Positions 1 to 7,124 of a stretch of DNA of 32,743 bases are shown piece by piece; the stretch's first letter is position 1, and the number at the start of each line of letters is the position of its first letter. Source of the DNA: CAYQEC01 sp964569015 (GTDB lineage: Bacteria > Actinomycetota > Acidimicrobiia > Spongiisociales > UBA5794); contig CAZMSN010000018.1 of assembly GCA_964569015.1 (NCBI GenBank), positions 1 through 32,743 on the forward strand, in the 5' to 3' direction. Under the pieces are notes generated by a model that was not told where the DNA came from, searched no databases, and saw only the letters and a list, made by a program, of their open reading frames with translations. Both the position numbers and the translations under genes were made by a program.

Positions 1-1178
1 ACGTCGTGCTCGTAGATCCCCCCTCCCCAGATCCGGAGCATGTTCATGTTGGCGTCCCGGGCCAGGGTCAGCAGCATCTCGTACCGCTCCGGCGGGATCG
101 CGCCCACGAAGGAGTCCGCCGGGATCCAGTTGGCGCCCTTGGCGAAGATCGGCGCCCCGTTGAGCACGAAGCGGAAGAACGTCGTCCCCGGCTCGTCCGG
201 ATCGGGGCCCTGGTCCAGCTCAATGGTGCGAATGCCGACCCGTCGGTCGATCCGGTCGAGCACGATGCCGTCCGCTTCCAGGGACACCTGCAGGTCGTAG
301 AGAGCCGGGTCGCCGAGGTCGTGGGTCCACCATAGATCCGGCGCCTCGATCGTCAGCTGCACGGCGCCCGAGAGGGTCCCGAATTCGCCCGCAAGTGGCA
401 CCAACGCGTTCGCCACCGAATCGCTGCCGCGCCGCAGCTCCACGTTGGCGATCAACGCCTCCGATCCGGCGAAGTGCTCGGCCTCCACCCGCACCACGAC
501 GTCGGCGCGGCTCGCATCCTCCGTGATCGCGGCCGTGACGAAGCGGACGCCGGTGAGGGCGGCCCGGCGCTGGCGGACCAGCTCGACGGGGAGCCAGATG
601 CCCACGGTGGGGAGCCGGGGCCCCCAGTCCCAGCCGAAACCGTACTGGGCCTTGCGCATCGTCACCCGCTCCGGGTTGCGGCCCCACGACGGGAACTCGC
701 CATCCAAATCGGCGGTGTGATCGAGAGGCCGGTCGAAGCACAGCGCCAGTGTGTTCGGCTCCCCGATCCGCATCTCGCCGGTGACGTCGAACGCCACCTC
801 CCGAAACATGTTGCGATGGGAGCCGAGCTCGGCGCCGTTGAGCCAGATCGTCACGAAGGAGTCGAGGCCGTGGAACACGAGATGGAGCCGCTCATCGGAC
901 TCGAGAGGATCCGCCGGACCATCGAAGACCAGCCGGTACCACCACTCACGATCCTCGATCCAGGTGCACTCGGTCTCGTTGCGGTCATAGAAGGGATCTG
1001 CGAGGCGGCCGGCGTCGATGAGAGCCCGGTGCACGTCGCCGGGAACGGCCACGTCGATCCAGCCGGCGTCGTCGAAGCCCTCTTCGAAGGCACCGGTGGC
1101 GACCCCCTCGCCCGGCGTGAAGTCCGTCAGCTTCCATGGATTCGACAGCAATCGGCGTGGTGAAGGCCCGCGAGGCAT
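1..1178 (-). CDS. Beta-mannosidase, GH2 family (5' part; gene runs off the window start)
   Basis: About 392 residues of the N-terminal part are present; the catalytic barrel's acid/base and nucleophile regions lie outside the window. Read on the minus strand from ATG at 1178, the protein shows the GH2 order: jelly-roll sugar-binding domain (about 10-190), immunoglobulin-like domain (about 200-310), then the start of the TIM barrel. The stretches GFGWDWGPRLPTVGIW, KGANWIPADS and NMLRIWGGGIYEHD are characteristic of beta-mannosidases rather than beta-galactosidases. The family hydrolyses terminal beta-D-mannose from mannans or N-glycan cores. No signal peptide is visible, so it is probably cytoplasmic. 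The start is supported by GGGAG five bases upstream. A GH130 mannoside phosphorylase at 12062-13075 is a plausible functional partner. Function is secure; the natural substrate is inferred. Confidence 0.9.
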   Translation of the reverse strand, partial: MPRGPSPRRLLSNPWKLTDFTPGEGVATGAFEEGFDDAGWIDVAVPGDVHRALIDAGRLADPFYDRNETECTWIEDREWWYRLVFDGPADPLESDERLHLVFHGLDSFVTIWLNGAELGSHRNMFREVAFDVTGEMRIGEPNTLALCFDRPLDHTADLDGEFPSWGRNPERVTMRKAQYGFGWDWGPRLPTVGIWLPVELVRQRRAALTGVRFVTAAITEDASRADVVVRVEAEHFAGSEALIANVELRRGSDSVANALVPLAGEFGTLSGAVQLTIEAPDLWWTHDLGDPALYDLQVSLEADGIVLDRIDRRVGIRTIELDQGPDPDEPGTTFFRFVLNGAPIFAKGANWIPADSFVGAIPPERYEMLLTLARDANMNMLRIWGGGIYEHD

Positions 1179-1192
1179 CACATCTCCCGTCC

Positions 1193-1229
1193 CGGACGGC
1201 ATGCGAAGCACGTCCGACGCTCGAATCTA
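1193..1229 (-). promoter_or_regulatory. Putative promoter and operator of the beta-mannosidase gene
   Basis: On the minus strand a TAGATT -10-like box (1224-1229) is followed by an inverted repeat with arms CGGACG (1193-1198) and CGTCCG (1211-1216) and an inner TGC-GAA-GCA foldback. The repeat would cover the transcription start, a usual place for a repressor site in sugar-utilisation genes. Seen: box and repeat. Inferred: any regulatory role. The rest of 1179-1333 shows nothing else I can support. Confidence 0.3.
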
Positions 1230-1333
1230 GGGCCGATCCGCCTCCGGGACCACGACCCCCTGACCTGGTGTGGCCCCTCAGAGGATCTCGGCGAGATGCC
1301 GCTTCGGGAATCGCCGGCGGTGATGCCCCTGCG

Positions 1334-1771
1334 TCACTGCTCCATCATGAACTCGACCAGGCTGTCGACCTGGGTATCGCTGAGCACCTCGTCCCAGCCG
1401 TCCATGGTGCCGGCGTCGTAGTCCTCCACCAGGAAGACATCCGGGTCGAGGATCGCCTCACGCAGATAGTCCTCGGCGGTTTTCCCCGGAACCCGGCTCG
1501 CCGCCACCACCCCCATGGAAGCGAGGGATGGGCCGGTGAGGTCGGTCGCCGGGGTGAGCGAGTGGCAGGTCACGCACCCGGCGAGCCCGCCCACGACGGA
1601 CTCGTTGAACAGGGCCTCACCGAGCAGCTCCCCGCTCTCACCCTCGGTGCTCCCGCTGGTCGTTTCCGACGCGCCCCCTCCCCCGCATGCCGACAGGCTC
1701 AACACCGCCGCCACCGCCAGCACGACCCAACGACTCCGCAGGATGGTTCGCCGTCGCAATCTCACGTGCAT
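1334..1771 (-). CDS. Lipoprotein c-type cytochrome (mono-heme)
   Basis: A 145-residue exported electron carrier. The N-terminus is an Arg-rich segment, a hydrophobic helix and the lipobox LSAC with the lipidated Cys at 29, then a Gly/Ser/Thr-rich linker. The heme motif CVTCH is at 66-70, and Met123 (GTMDGW) is the likely sixth ligand. The start at 1771 has GGGGAG directly upstream; a longer reading to 1972 would put residues ahead of the signal peptide and is not supported. It is transcribed divergently from the cytochrome b/Rieske operon, so it may take electrons from that complex and pass them to a terminal oxidase. The heme-binding role is clear; the partner is inferred from position only. 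Confidence 0.85.
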   Translation of the reverse strand: MHVRLRRRTILRSRWVVLAVAAVLSLSACGGGGASETTSGSTEGESGELLGEALFNESVVGGLAGCVTCHSLTPATDLTGPSLASMGVVAASRVPGKTAEDYLREAILDPDVFLVEDYDAGTMDGWDEVLSDTQVDSLVEFMMEQ

Positions 1772-1967
1772 CTCCCCTTCATACCAGCGCCCCAGGACAA
1801 CCGGCAGACGCATGCCGCCCTGCGTCACCGGCTCGGGCTCCATGACGGAACCCTGCCTTCTGCAAGAATACGGTCCCTCGAGGCGGCGACCATGGACCGG
1901 GCCTGCTCCTGCACCGTCTGCACGTGATCGGCGTCGGGTCACTTCACCTGCCACGGGACGACAGGTG

Positions 1968-1989
1968 GCCACGATCCCCGGATCGTGGC
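1968..1989. promoter_or_regulatory. Perfect 22-bp inverted repeat upstream of the cytochrome operon
   Basis: Arms GCCACGATCC (1968-1977) and GGATCGTGGC (1980-1989) are perfectly complementary around a 2-bp centre. The site lies 30 bp before the start codon at 2020 and within the divergent region (1772-2019) shared with the lipoprotein cytochrome. It could be an operator for a dimeric regulator or an RNA hairpin in the 5' leader. It does not resemble the published DevR box I remember (GGGAC/GTCCC core). Overlapping divergent -10-like boxes, TATTCT on minus (1865-1870) and TACGGT on plus (1869-1874), lie about 100 bp upstream and are only suggestive. Confidence 0.5.
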
Positions 1990-2019
1990 GTGCGGGACCA
2001 GAGGAGGAAGGGGCGCTAC

Positions 2020-2313
2020 ATGAGCCGAGCGAGTCGCCGTGGCGCCGTCTCTCGCGCCGCCTCGAGAGCCTTCGCGCTCGCCCCTGCCCACGACGGCGTC
2101 TTCGGGTGGAGACAGGCTTGGATACGGGGCGCCTCGATCTTCGCGTTCTTCGTCGTGGCCACCGTACTCATCCCCTCCTGGCTCGCTCGTGCCGGTTTCC
2201 TGGCCGACCTGCCCCGGGTTGCGCACGATTCGATCGTGACCGCGGTTTGGCTGGTCATGCTCGTGCTCGGCATGTGGGGCGTTCGCCGGCTCCAACGGCA
2301 GAAGAGGATCTGA
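2020..2313 (+). CDS. Small two-helix membrane protein of the cytochrome operon
   Basis: A 97-residue protein with a basic N-terminus, two predicted membrane helices (about 38-56 and 70-88) and a basic C-terminus (RRLQRQKR), so both ends should face the cytoplasm. The start at 2020 follows a strong ribosome site (GAGGAGG about 7-13 bases upstream); an in-frame upstream ATG at 1924 lacks one. Its stop is directly followed by the ATG of the cytochrome b gene, implying coupled translation. I do not recognise the family. By position it could be a small accessory or assembly subunit of the quinol:cytochrome c complex; there is no motif evidence for cofactor binding. Confidence 0.7.
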   Translation: MSRASRRGAVSRAASRAFALAPAHDGVFGWRQAWIRGASIFAFFVVATVLIPSWLARAGFLADLPRVAHDSIVTAVWLVMLVLGMWGVRRLQRQKRI

Positions 2314-3036
2314 ATGGCGCCGCGCCGCTTGCGGGAGACGACGATCGGGCGCTCGATCTGGCGTGCTCCGGAGCGGACCACCGACCGCGACCGAGCCATC
2401 GGACACTGGGCGAACTTCTTCCTCCACCTCTACCCGGTGAAGGTCCGCCGCGAGGAGCTGCGGTTCCGCTACTCGTGGTTCCTAGGCGTGACGTCGTTGA
2501 CGCTGTTCGCCCTGCTGGTGCTGTCCGGGATCTACCTGATGTTCTTCTACGTGCCCTCGCCGGAAACCGCCTACGGCGACGTCACCGGCATCCAGACCCA
2601 GGTGGCGTTCGGCAGGTACGTGCGCAACATCCATCGCTGGTCGGCCCACCTCATGGTGCTGGCGGTGGTCGCCCACTTGGTCAGGGTGTTCTTTCGCGGC
2701 GCCTACAAACCGCCACGGGAGTTCAACTGGGTCATCGGCGTCGCACTCTTGGTGCTCACCCTCCTCGCCTCCTTCACCGGCTACCTGCTCCCCTGGGACC
2801 AGCTCTCGTACTGGGCCGTCACCGTCGGCACCTCGATGATCTCCTACGTCCCCCTGATCGGCGACTCTCTCCAGGAGATCCTGCTGGGAGGACCGGTGGT
2901 GGGCTCGGCCACGCTGCTGCGCTTCTACGTCCTGCATGTGGCCGTGCTGCCGGGCCTCATGGTGCTGTTGCTCTCGATCCACCTGTGGCGGTGGCGCAAG
3001 GACCGAGCCCTCGACTCGGGAGGCGGCGATGCCTGA
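2314..3036 (+). CDS. petB: Cytochrome b6-type subunit (N-terminal half of split cytochrome b)
   Basis: A 240-residue membrane protein carrying the two b hemes of a quinol:cytochrome c oxidoreductase. Candidate heme ligands are His107/His121 in NIHRWSAHLMVLAVVAH and His208/His223 in the fourth core helix. The second pair is separated by 14 residues, the spacing of b6f-type proteins, against 13 in mitochondrial-type cytochrome b. TGYLLPWDQLSYWAVT near 155-170 is also typical of b6. Length matches b6 (about 215-240), so cytochrome b is split and the C-terminal half is the next gene. The Cys that binds the extra heme c in b6f and Bacillus proteins appears absent (the aligned stretch reads RYSWFLG). 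It starts directly after the previous stop and overlaps the next gene. Confidence 0.92.
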   Translation: MAPRRLRETTIGRSIWRAPERTTDRDRAIGHWANFFLHLYPVKVRREELRFRYSWFLGVTSLTLFALLVLSGIYLMFFYVPSPETAYGDVTGIQTQVAFGRYVRNIHRWSAHLMVLAVVAHLVRVFFRGAYKPPREFNWVIGVALLVLTLLASFTGYLLPWDQLSYWAVTVGTSMISYVPLIGDSLQEILLGGPVVGSATLLRFYVLHVAVLPGLMVLLLSIHLWRWRKDRALDSGGGDA

Positions 3037-3550
3037 CCGTGAGCGGCCGCGTTACGACGAGCGGCGGTCCCCCGATGTGTCCCCGGGCGAGCCGCCCGCT
3101 GGCGAGAGCTTCGACGTCGGAAGGGAAGAGCCGGTGATCGTGTCGCCCCACCTGCTGGTACGCCACGCCGTCGTCGCCCTCGCAGTCGTGCTGGTGGTGG
3201 TGATCCTGGCACTCCTGTTCGACGCCCCCCTGCGGGAGGTCGCCAACCCCACGGTCACCCCCAATCCCGAGAAGGCGCCCTGGTACTTCATCGCCCTCCA
3301 GGAGCTGCTCGCCCACGTCCATCCACTGGTCGGCGGAGTCCTGGTACCGGCGGCCGTCGTCCTCGGCCTGGCGGCCCTCCCCTACCTGGACCGCAACCCG
3401 AGCCTGTCGCCGCAGACACGGCGGGTCGCCAAGGTCACGTTCACGATCTTCCTGGTGGCATGGATCGTGCTGACGGTCATCGGTTTCGCTTTCCGCGGGC
3501 CCGGTTGGAGCTGGGTGTGGCCCTGGGAGGAGTGGCACGGTGAGCTATGA
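3029..3550 (+). CDS. petD: Subunit IV-like C-terminal half of cytochrome b
   Basis: 173 residues with a hydrophilic N-terminal extension (about 1-40) and three membrane helices (about 45-65, 100-120, 136-155), as in subunit IV of b6f complexes. The segment NPTVTPNPEKAPWYFIALQE corresponds to the Qo-site PEWY loop, but the Glu of PEWY is replaced: the tetrapeptide reads APWY, with a Glu four positions upstream. The ATG at 3029 overlaps the petB stop by 8 nt, and the end overlaps the Rieske start (ATGA), so translation is coupled. It completes cytochrome b and contributes the quinol-oxidation pocket. Assignment is strong; the effect of the altered loop is unknown. Confidence 0.88.
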   Translation: MPDRERPRYDERRSPDVSPGEPPAGESFDVGREEPVIVSPHLLVRHAVVALAVVLVVVILALLFDAPLREVANPTVTPNPEKAPWYFIALQELLAHVHPLVGGVLVPAAVVLGLAALPYLDRNPSLSPQTRRVAKVTFTIFLVAWIVLTVIGFAFRGPGWSWVWPWEEWHGEL

Positions 3551-4053
3551 GTGACCAGATCGACCGCCGCGAGTTCCTGTCGATCATGTGGAAGGTCGGC
3601 GCGGGGCTACTGGCTGCCGCCGGCGCCTGGGCCACTTGGGACGTGTTCCGATCTCGCGCGACAGGCGGCTCTGGCGGCCCTGTCGCAACGCTCGCCGCGG
3701 ACTCCCTCATCGGCGACGACGTGGCCCCCGTGATAGCGGTCCGTAGCTACCTCACCCGCGTCGACAACGAGATCATCGCCCTCTCCGAGGCGTGCACCCA
3801 CCTGCACTGTCGGGTCACGTTCTGCGACTCGTCGGGACGGTTCGAGTGCCCGTGCCACGGCACCGTCTACAACCGGGCGGGAGACCTCGTTTCGGGCCCG
3901 GCGCCGCGGGGCATGGACCGGCACCCGGTCGAGATCGTCGACGGCGTCGTCCTGGTCGACACCTCCGTCACCGTCGAGGGACCACCTCCGGGCACGGTGA
4001 CGATCGACGAGCCCGCCCGAGGCCCGGCCTGCGACGACAGTGGGGGTGCCTGA
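3547..4053 (+). CDS. Rieske [2Fe-2S] protein
   Basis: 168 residues. The N-terminus has a Tat-like signal (DRREFL) and one membrane helix (about 14-32), so the cluster domain should be exported folded and stay anchored. The cluster motifs are CTHLHC (83-88) and CPCHG (101-105): ligands Cys83, His85, Cys101, His104, and disulfide Cys88-Cys103. It moves electrons from quinol at the Qo site to a cytochrome c. The domain is compact, as in b6f-type and Bacillus-type complexes, and lacks the long multi-helix N-terminus of typical actinobacterial QcrA. It overlaps petD by 4 nt and the following cytochrome by 1 nt (TGATG). Identification is secure. Confidence 0.93.
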   Translation: MSDQIDRREFLSIMWKVGAGLLAAAGAWATWDVFRSRATGGSGGPVATLAADSLIGDDVAPVIAVRSYLTRVDNEIIALSEACTHLHCRVTFCDSSGRFECPCHGTVYNRAGDLVSGPAPRGMDRHPVEIVDGVVLVDTSVTVEGPPPGTVTIDEPARGPACDDSGGA

Positions 4054-4505
4054 TGCCGGAACCTTCCGCCGACTCTTCCCTCGAGCGCTCTACGAACAAC
4101 TGGATGACGGCGGGATTGGTGCTGATGGTGGCGCTGATCCTCGCCTTCGTCTTCGCCCGCCTCTCTGAACCGGCCGAGCGGGACGACGCGCGGGAGGCCC
4201 TGGTGTCCGGGCTGGTCGAGCAGGGACGGGTCCTCTACGTGCTCAACTGCGCCGCTTGCCACGGGGTCGACGGCGAGGGCGGCACCGCCTCTGCGCTCAA
4301 CTCTCGGCAATTCCTGTTCTCGACGGTGGACGAGCAGATCCGATCGATCGTCGGAGCCGGGATCCCTGGGTCGGAGATGGTCGCCTACTCCATCGACTTC
4401 GGAGGTCCCCTCACCTCGCAGCAGATCGACGCCGTCACGGCCTATCTGCGGTCGCTCGAGCCCGATGCCCCCGACCGCCCCGACTGGCGCGATCTCGGAG
4501 ACTGA
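4053..4505 (+). CDS. Membrane-anchored mono-heme cytochrome c of the complex
   Basis: 150 residues: a cytoplasmic N-terminus, one uncleaved-looking membrane helix (about 18-36), then a class I cytochrome c domain with CAACH at 66-70 and likely Met ligand at 109 (GSEMVAYS). The C-terminal helix QQIDAVTAYLRSL is typical. It is the last gene of the operon, overlapping the Rieske stop, and probably takes the place of cytochrome f or c1 as electron acceptor from the Rieske cluster. Canonical actinobacterial QcrC carries two hemes, so this is a different arrangement. The convergent histidine kinase ends only 12 bp downstream, with no obvious terminator between them. Confidence 0.9.
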   Translation: MPEPSADSSLERSTNNWMTAGLVLMVALILAFVFARLSEPAERDDAREALVSGLVEQGRVLYVLNCAACHGVDGEGGTASALNSRQFLFSTVDEQIRSIVGAGIPGSEMVAYSIDFGGPLTSQQIDAVTAYLRSLEPDAPDRPDWRDLGD

Positions 4506-4517
4506 ACCGGCACCGGC

Positions 4518-5633
4518 TCAAGCGACCGGGATCATGACCCGCACTGCCGTGCCTTCCCCGGGCCTGCTGGCGACGGTGAGGTCGCCGCCGGCGTCCTCGG
4601 TGCGGCGGCGGAGATTGGTGAGGCCCATCCCGACATGCTCCGCCTCCGGGTCAAAGCCACCGCCGTGATCCTCCACCACGATGACGAGCGAGGTGAGCCC
4701 GCCCGATACCAAGACCCGCACCTCGTCGGACCCCGAGTGGCGAAGCGCATTGGAGGTCGCCTCCTTGACGATGCTCAACACCGTGTCGGCGAGGTCCTCG
4801 TCGAGGCTATCGAAGACCCCGTCGATGGTGAGATCAACCTCGGCGTCGTAGGGCTCGGCCAGCTCGTCGACGAGGTCGGTGACCTCCATCTCGAGATCCC
4901 GGGTGACACCGGGCGTGCTCCTCAGGTCGAAGATGAAACGCCGTAGCGAGCTGATGCAGTCATCTACCCGCGCCACCTGGGTGAGCACCGCCTCCCGGGT
5001 CTCATCGTCCTCGATGCCTTGTGCCAGCCCCTGAAGAGACAGACCGACCGCGAAGAGGTCCTGGATGATGTCGTCGTGCACGTCCCGGGCGATCCGCGCC
5101 CGATCCTCGGCGACGGCGACCTCGCGCAGCCGGGCGTGGATCCTGGCGTTGGCGACGGCACACCCTCCAATCAGGGCGAGGCTCGAGATCATCTCCTCGT
5201 CCTCCGCCGAGAAGCCCCCTTCCTTGTCGGCGAGGTAGAGGTTGCCGAACACGTCGCTGCCGGTGCGCACCGGAACGCCGAGGAACGAGCCCATCTCGGG
5301 ATGATGCTCGGGGAACCCCGTCGCATCGGGATGTTTGACGACATCATCGGTGCGAACGGTGTCGCCTCGGATCACGGTCCCCAGCAAGCCGAGCCCGAGT
5401 GGAGGGCGTCCGATGCGTCCCGCCTGATCGGGATCGATGCCCTTCTGGATGAGCTCGACCACGAAGCCGCCGGCTCCGATCACGCCCAGCGCACCGTACT
5501 CGGCGTTGGTGAGCTTCATCGCCGTGTCGACGATCGTCTCGAGGAGGTCGCGCAGCTCCCCTTTCTCCGACACGTTGACGGCGGCGTCGAAGAGGCGGGC
5601 GAAGCTGTCGGGGTCGAGCGGGGTTCGTTCCAC
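4518..5633 (-). CDS. DevS/DosS-like sensor histidine kinase with one GAF domain
   Basis: 371 residues when started at GTG 5633. One GAF domain (about 30-165) is followed by a HisKA_3 dimerisation domain with phospho-His at 186 (RDVHDDIIQDL) and an HATPase_c domain with N-box NALRHS (Asn295) and glycine box GMGLTNLRRR. The GAF segment GFPEHHPEM aligns, from my memory of Mycobacterium DevS, with the loop holding its heme ligand His149; the equivalent here would be His111. It is therefore a candidate heme-based O2, NO or redox sensor. No membrane helix is seen, so it is cytoplasmic. A TATCGT box exactly 7 nt before GTG 5633 suggests a leaderless start; a GTG at 5651 is the alternative. It diverges from a DevR-like regulator, its probable partner. 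Confidence 0.9.
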   Translation of the reverse strand: MERTPLDPDSFARLFDAAVNVSEKGELRDLLETIVDTAMKLTNAEYGALGVIGAGGFVVELIQKGIDPDQAGRIGRPPLGLGLLGTVIRGDTVRTDDVVKHPDATGFPEHHPEMGSFLGVPVRTGSDVFGNLYLADKEGGFSAEDEEMISSLALIGGCAVANARIHARLREVAVAEDRARIARDVHDDIIQDLFAVGLSLQGLAQGIEDDETREAVLTQVARVDDCISSLRRFIFDLRSTPGVTRDLEMEVTDLVDELAEPYDAEVDLTIDGVFDSLDEDLADTVLSIVKEATSNALRHSGSDEVRVLVSGGLTSLVIVVEDHGGGFDPEAEHVGMGLTNLRRRTEDAGGDLTVASRPGEGTAVRVMIPVA

Positions 5634-5640
5634 CAGCAAG

Positions 5641-5646
5641 ACGATA
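5641..5646 (-). promoter_or_regulatory. -10 box for a leaderless histidine kinase start at 5633
   Basis: On the minus strand TATCGT is followed by 7 nt and GTG 5633. This decides the start: the box lies inside the longer reading frame that begins at GTG 5651. Confidence 0.4.
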
Positions 5647-5656
5647 ACCACAGGCT

Positions 5657-5703
5657 GGTGTCAGGGGGGCCGAACGGCCCTCGGATTGGGGGAAGCCGAC
5701 ACC
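5657..5703. promoter_or_regulatory. Nested inverted repeats in the kinase/regulator divergent region
   Basis: Outer arms GGTGTC (5657-5662) and GACACC (5698-5703) enclose an inner perfect repeat GGGCC-GAAC-GGCCC (5667-5680). The element lies upstream of both the kinase (start 5633) and the regulator (start 5754), where an autoregulatory operator would be expected. A TACCGT -10-like box for the regulator follows at 5727-5732. Any operator role is inferred. Confidence 0.35.
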
Positions 5704-5753
5704 GGGGGCGTTGCCCGCTCACCAGGTACCGTGTGGGTGCGGAGGACCCATCG

Positions 5754-6422
5754 ATGCGTGTGCTTCTCGTCGACGATCATCAGGTGGTGCGTCAAGGTCT
5801 GCGGGCCCTGCTCGGGACTCATCCTGAGATCGAGGTGGCCGGGGAGGCCGAGGACGCTGCCAGCGCCATCCGGCGCGTCGGCTACGACTCCCCCGACGTG
5901 GTGGTCATGGACGTGCGCCTCCCCGACATGAGCGGCGTCGCTGCCTGCCGGGCCATCGTCGAGCGCTTCCCCGAGGTGCGGGTGCTCATGCTCTCGTCGC
6001 ACGTCGACGAGGAGACGATCTATGAGGCGATCATGGCCGGGGCCTCCGGGTACCTCGTCAAGCAGGTCGACGGCCAGCGCATCGTCGATGCCGTGCTCCG
6101 GGTCGGAGCCGGCGGCTCGGTGATCGACCCCACGGTGGCCGAGAAGCTCTTCCGCCAGATACGGGGCGACGCCAACGGCGACCCAGTGTTCGCCGAGTTG
6201 TCCGAACGCGAGACCCGGATACTCGAACTCATCGCCTCCGGCCTCACCAACCGGGAGATCGCCGACCGCATCTTCCTCGCTGAGAAGACCGTCAAGAACT
6301 ACGTCTCGAAGCTGCTCGCCAAGCTGGGGCTGCGCAATCGAAGCGAAGCAGCCGCCTACATGGCACGCCGGGCCGCGGAGCACGACAAGAAGCTGCCGCC
6401 CGAGGACTGGGACGAGCAGTAG
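5754..6422 (+). CDS. DevR/NarL-family response regulator
   Basis: 222 residues: receiver domain (about 1-120) with the acidic pair at 7-8, phospho-acceptor Asp53 (VVMDVRLPD) and switch Lys in GYLVKQ, then a LuxR-type helix-turn-helix (about 150-210) containing LTNREIADRIFLAEKTVKNY. The NREIA...EKTVKNYVSKLLAKLGLRNR pattern is very close to mycobacterial DevR (DosR). The start at 5754 has GGAGG 8 bases upstream. Next to the divergent DevS-like kinase it probably forms a two-component pair; targets may include the nearby respiratory genes, though no clear DevR box was found there. The C-terminal tail after the HTH is short and charged. Confidence 0.92.
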   Translation: MRVLLVDDHQVVRQGLRALLGTHPEIEVAGEAEDAASAIRRVGYDSPDVVVMDVRLPDMSGVAACRAIVERFPEVRVLMLSSHVDEETIYEAIMAGASGYLVKQVDGQRIVDAVLRVGAGGSVIDPTVAEKLFRQIRGDANGDPVFAELSERETRILELIASGLTNREIADRIFLAEKTVKNYVSKLLAKLGLRNRSEAAAYMARRAAEHDKKLPPEDWDEQ

Positions 6423-6464
6423 AGCAGGGGTTGGGGCCGGCCGATCCAGCGAGTCACCCGGCAC

Positions 6465-6470
6465 TAAGGT
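6465..6470 (+). promoter_or_regulatory. -10 box for a leaderless start at 6477
   Basis: TAAGGT lies 6 nt before the GTG start codon, consistent with transcription beginning at or next to the start codon. Confidence 0.45.
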
Positions 6471-6476
6471 CTGCTC

Positions 6477-7115
6477 GTGGCCTCGTCCATTCGCGTTCTC
6501 GTCGTCGACGACCATGAAGTTGTCCGCGCCGGCATCGTCTCGTACATGAGCGGCCAGAGAGGGATCACCGTCATCGACGAGACCGGATCGTGCACCGGCG
6601 CCGTCGAGAGCGCCGCCCGCAACGAGCCCGACGTCGTGCTCATGGACATCCAGCTCAGCGATGGATCCGGAATCGACGCTTGCCGCAGCATCACCGAGCA
6701 TCGGCCCGAGACCAAGGTCGTGATGTTCACGGCCTTCGCCGACACCGATCTCCTCGAGCAGGCGCTCGATGCGGGTGCCACCGGGTACGTCCTCAAGCGC
6801 ATGGACCTCGACGTGGTGAGCGACGCGGTGCGGGCGGCGGCCGGCGGCCACTTCGTGCTGGACCCCAGGGCGTCGGCGGCTCTCGAAGCCGGCCGCTCGG
6901 GCACCACCGACCTGTCGCGCCTCGATCGCCTCTCCCCTCAGGAGCGGCGCGTGCTCGCGCTCATTGCCAAAGGGCTCACCAACCGCCAGATTGCCCATGA
7001 GCTGGCGCTGGCCGAGAAGACGGTGAAGAACTACGTGTCCACGGTGCTGCGCAAGCTGGAGATGACCCGGCGTTCGGAGGCTGCCGCCTTTCGGGCAACA
7101 ATCGACACCGACTGA
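6477..7115 (+). CDS. Second DevR/NarL-family response regulator
   Basis: 212 residues with receiver domain (Asp57 in VVLMDIQLSD; GYVLKRM for the switch Lys) and LuxR-type HTH (LTNRQIAHELALAEKTVKNY). It is a paralogue of the regulator 54 bp upstream, with the same EKTVKNYVS signature but a diverged receiver. It starts at GTG 6477, 6 nt after a TAAGGT -10-like box (6465-6470), so it probably has its own leaderless transcript rather than depending on read-through. No second kinase is adjacent; it could be phosphorylated by the same DevS-like kinase or by one elsewhere. Its stop is followed within 10 bp by the tandem repeat array. Confidence 0.9.
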   Translation: MASSIRVLVVDDHEVVRAGIVSYMSGQRGITVIDETGSCTGAVESAARNEPDVVLMDIQLSDGSGIDACRSITEHRPETKVVMFTAFADTDLLEQALDAGATGYVLKRMDLDVVSDAVRAAAGGHFVLDPRASAALEAGRSGTTDLSRLDRLSPQERRVLALIAKGLTNRQIAHELALAEKTVKNYVSTVLRKLEMTRRSEAAAFRATIDTD

Positions 7116-7124
7116 AGCCCCCTG

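Noticed and set aside
1924..2019. N-terminal extension of the two-helix protein
   Set aside because: It would cover the 22-bp inverted repeat and the strong ribosome site before ATG 2020.
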